From Clostridia bacterium (GTDB lineage: Bacteria; Bacillota_A; Clostridia; TANB77; CAG-508), in assembly GCA_017621295.1 (NCBI GenBank), contig JAGATI010000019.1, forward strand, positions 1 to 7,023: a stretch of 7,023 bases of DNA, given 5' to 3'. Below, piece after piece: positions 6,070-7,023 of the stretch. How positions within the stretch are numbered: position 1 is the stretch's first letter; every line of letters starts with the position of its first letter. The notes beneath the pieces were generated by a model that worked only from the letters and a program-made list of their open reading frames with translations, searched no databases and was not told where the DNA came from. Made by a program: the position numbers and the translations under genes.

Positions 6070-6828
6070 CTAAATAGTAGTGTTTTCAGTATTTACTTCA
6101 TTTAATTTTCCTATTCTATCTTCATAAAAAATTGCAATTGAAATTTGCATATAAGGCATTAGGAATATTATACCAATACCAAATGTAAGTATAGCAAGTA
6201 GTACCCAACCAATAAATGATAGTTCTAAACAAAAATATTTTCCTCTTTGTCCCTTCATAATTCTTTCGCTTTCTTCTACTATTTCTTTAGCAGTCATATT
6301 AGGATTATCATGCATTACATAGAATGATAGAACATATAAAAGGTCTTTTACAAATAAATATATAAGAGATGCAATATAGCCTATATATCCAGCAATTAAA
6401 AATACACCTGCCAAAATTGTAAAAATAGTAGATGAGTCTGATGATGTATTAGAAGCTATAATGGTAAAAACAAGCCCTCCAACTAAAATAAAAATAGAAA
6501 CAACTAATAGTATAATTGGAACTATTAATTTTAACAATTGATTTCCTACAACTTTCCATATTTTAGCAAAGTTATTAAAAGCAGATGTAAATAAATCTCC
6601 ATATGAATATTCTTCATTTCTGTATATTTTTATGAAACTGTAAATTAATCCATATTGTAATGGTACAGTTATTATTATAAGTGCTAGACCTAAAAATGGC
6701 ACGAAATTTGATGCAGAGCTAATTGCAAATGAGATAGCCATATATATTAAAGATATTAATATAGCTGTACTCCATTTTCCTTGTAAATTAGCTCTTGCTT
6801 GTTTTCTTATTTCTGATGATGATAACAT
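6070..6828 (-). CDS. DUF975 family integral membrane protein
   Basis: A 252-residue multi-pass membrane protein of the DUF975 family, common in Clostridia and Bacilli; its biochemical role is not established. The N-terminus M-L-S-S-S-E-I-R-K-Q-A-R-x-N-L-x-G-K-W is the usual family opening, a short basic helix before the first membrane segment. Hydrophobic segments lie at about 21-40, 43-66, 99-125, 134-157, 160-172 (short) and 203-235. The conserved block near the C-terminus runs from E-E-S-E-R-I-M-K-G (185-193) through L-E-L-S-F-I-G-W (201-208) to P-Y-M-Q and F-Y-E-D (225-237). There is no cleavable signal peptide. AAAGGAGGA (6844-6836) lies 7 bases before the ATG, the strongest ribosome binding site in the window. 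It ends with TAG, unlike the TAA of its neighbours. It stands alone, with its own promoter and terminator. Confidence 0.9.
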   Translation of the reverse strand: MLSSSEIRKQARANLQGKWSTAILISLIYMAISFAISSASNFVPFLGLALIIITVPLQYGLIYSFIKIYRNEEYSYGDLFTSAFNNFAKIWKVVGNQLLKLIVPIILLVVSIFILVGGLVFTIIASNTSSDSSTIFTILAGVFLIAGYIGYIASLIYLFVKDLLYVLSFYVMHDNPNMTAKEIVEESERIMKGQRGKYFCLELSFIGWVLLAILTFGIGIIFLMPYMQISIAIFYEDRIGKLNEVNTENTTI

Positions 6829-6877
6829 AAAAAAATCCTCCTTTTATTAATAAGTATATGTATTGATATATAAATTT

Positions 6878-6906
6878 ATTATAGACAAAAGTCGACAAAA
6901 AATCAA
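6878..6906 (-). promoter_or_regulatory. Sigma-A-type promoter of the DUF975 gene
   Basis: Reading the - strand, TTGATT (6906-6901), a 17-base spacer and TATAAT (6883-6878, perfect -10). The start would be near 6871, leaving a leader of about 43 bases before the ATG. Confidence 0.75.
6884..6900 (-). repeat. 10-bp-period direct repeat filling the promoter spacer
   Basis: The 17-base spacer consists of two copies of TTTTGTC (GACAAAA on +, at 6884-6890 and 6894-6900) separated by 3 bases, with GTCGAC in the middle. Two identical half-sites one helical turn apart between -35 and -10 resemble a tandem operator. Confidence 0.5.
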
Positions 6907-6913
6907 GATTTGA

Positions 6914-6940
6914 TGTAACAATAAATATCAGTTTGTTACA
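6914..6940. repeat. Inverted repeat upstream of the DUF975 promoter
   Basis: TGTAACAA (6914-6921) and TTGTTACA (6933-6940) are perfect 8-base inverted copies around an 11-base centre. They lie about 45-70 bases upstream of the expected start, where an activator could bind. No U tract follows on either strand, so it is not a clear terminator. Confidence 0.45.
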
Positions 6941-7023
6941 GGTTAATGGTTTTTAAGTTATTATTTAATGGATAGCGCCAATAGTCCAGCTTTTTGAATA
7001 GTTTTATATATTATAATAAAAAA
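6941..7023. other. Right-edge stretch without recognised feature
   Basis: AT-rich DNA with one more GC-rich patch (6971-6990). A - strand frame is open from the edge to TAA at 6963-6961 (20 residues) and could be the end of an upstream gene, but it is too short to support. Confidence 0.4.

Noticed and set aside
6994..7017. TTGAAT and TATAAT on + at the right edge as a promoter
   Set aside because: The spacer is only 12 bases, too short for a sigma-A promoter.
6961..7023. Open frame on - from the right edge, possible end of another gene
   Set aside because: Only 20 residues are visible, its upstream part is AT-rich like a promoter region, and no family can be recognised.
1..7023. CRISPR array, tRNA or rRNA genes, insertion sequences
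   Set aside because: No regular spaced repeats, cloverleaf, rRNA-like conserved stretch or transposase was seen on either strand.

Overview
This window is very AT-rich (clearly under 30% GC by eye). It uses TAA stops almost throughout, strong AAGGAG-type ribosome binding sites and AGA as the main arginine codon. With a teichoic-acid-type glycerophosphotransferase, RNase E/G, RimO and a DUF975 membrane protein, this points to a low-GC Gram-positive anaerobe, most likely an uncultured member of the Clostridia (Bacillota). The assignment is inferred from composition and gene content, not from a marker gene.

Layout: a + strand block (1-4389) carries the 3' end of a CDP-glycerol glycerophosphotransferase-type gene, pth (peptidyl-tRNA hydrolase), an unrecognised 134-residue helical protein with an internal duplication, an RNase E/G gene broken by one +1 frameshift, pyrB (aspartate carbamoyltransferase) and a class II Fic protein. 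A hairpin at 4395-4449 ends this block. It faces rimO, on the - strand at 4495-5812, which is also broken by one +1 frameshift near its 5' end. Further right, also on the - strand, is a DUF975 integral membrane protein gene (6070-6828) with its own terminator and a good sigma-A-type promoter.

The most notable observation joins the two broken genes. In both, the reading frame is lost at an in-frame CGG codon, and in both it is restored by skipping the C and reading the next three bases as GGA (Gly). By hand scan, these are the only two in-frame CGG codons among roughly 2,000 codons in the window. Neither site is a homopolymer. The 10-mers starting at the CGG agree at 8 of 10 positions. This could be two sequencing errors or two decaying genes, but the coincidence suggests that CGG is poorly decoded or unassigned in this organism and acts as a +1 frameshift (or CGGA quadruplet) signal. 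CGA and CGT are both used in frame normally, which fits loss of only the CGG-reading tRNA.

Functionally, pth (recycling of dropped-off peptidyl-tRNA), RNase E/G (RNA processing) and RimO (methylthiolation of ribosomal protein uS12 near the decoding centre) all concern translation or RNA metabolism. If the frameshifts are real, two of these proteins would depend on how the ribosome handles CGG.
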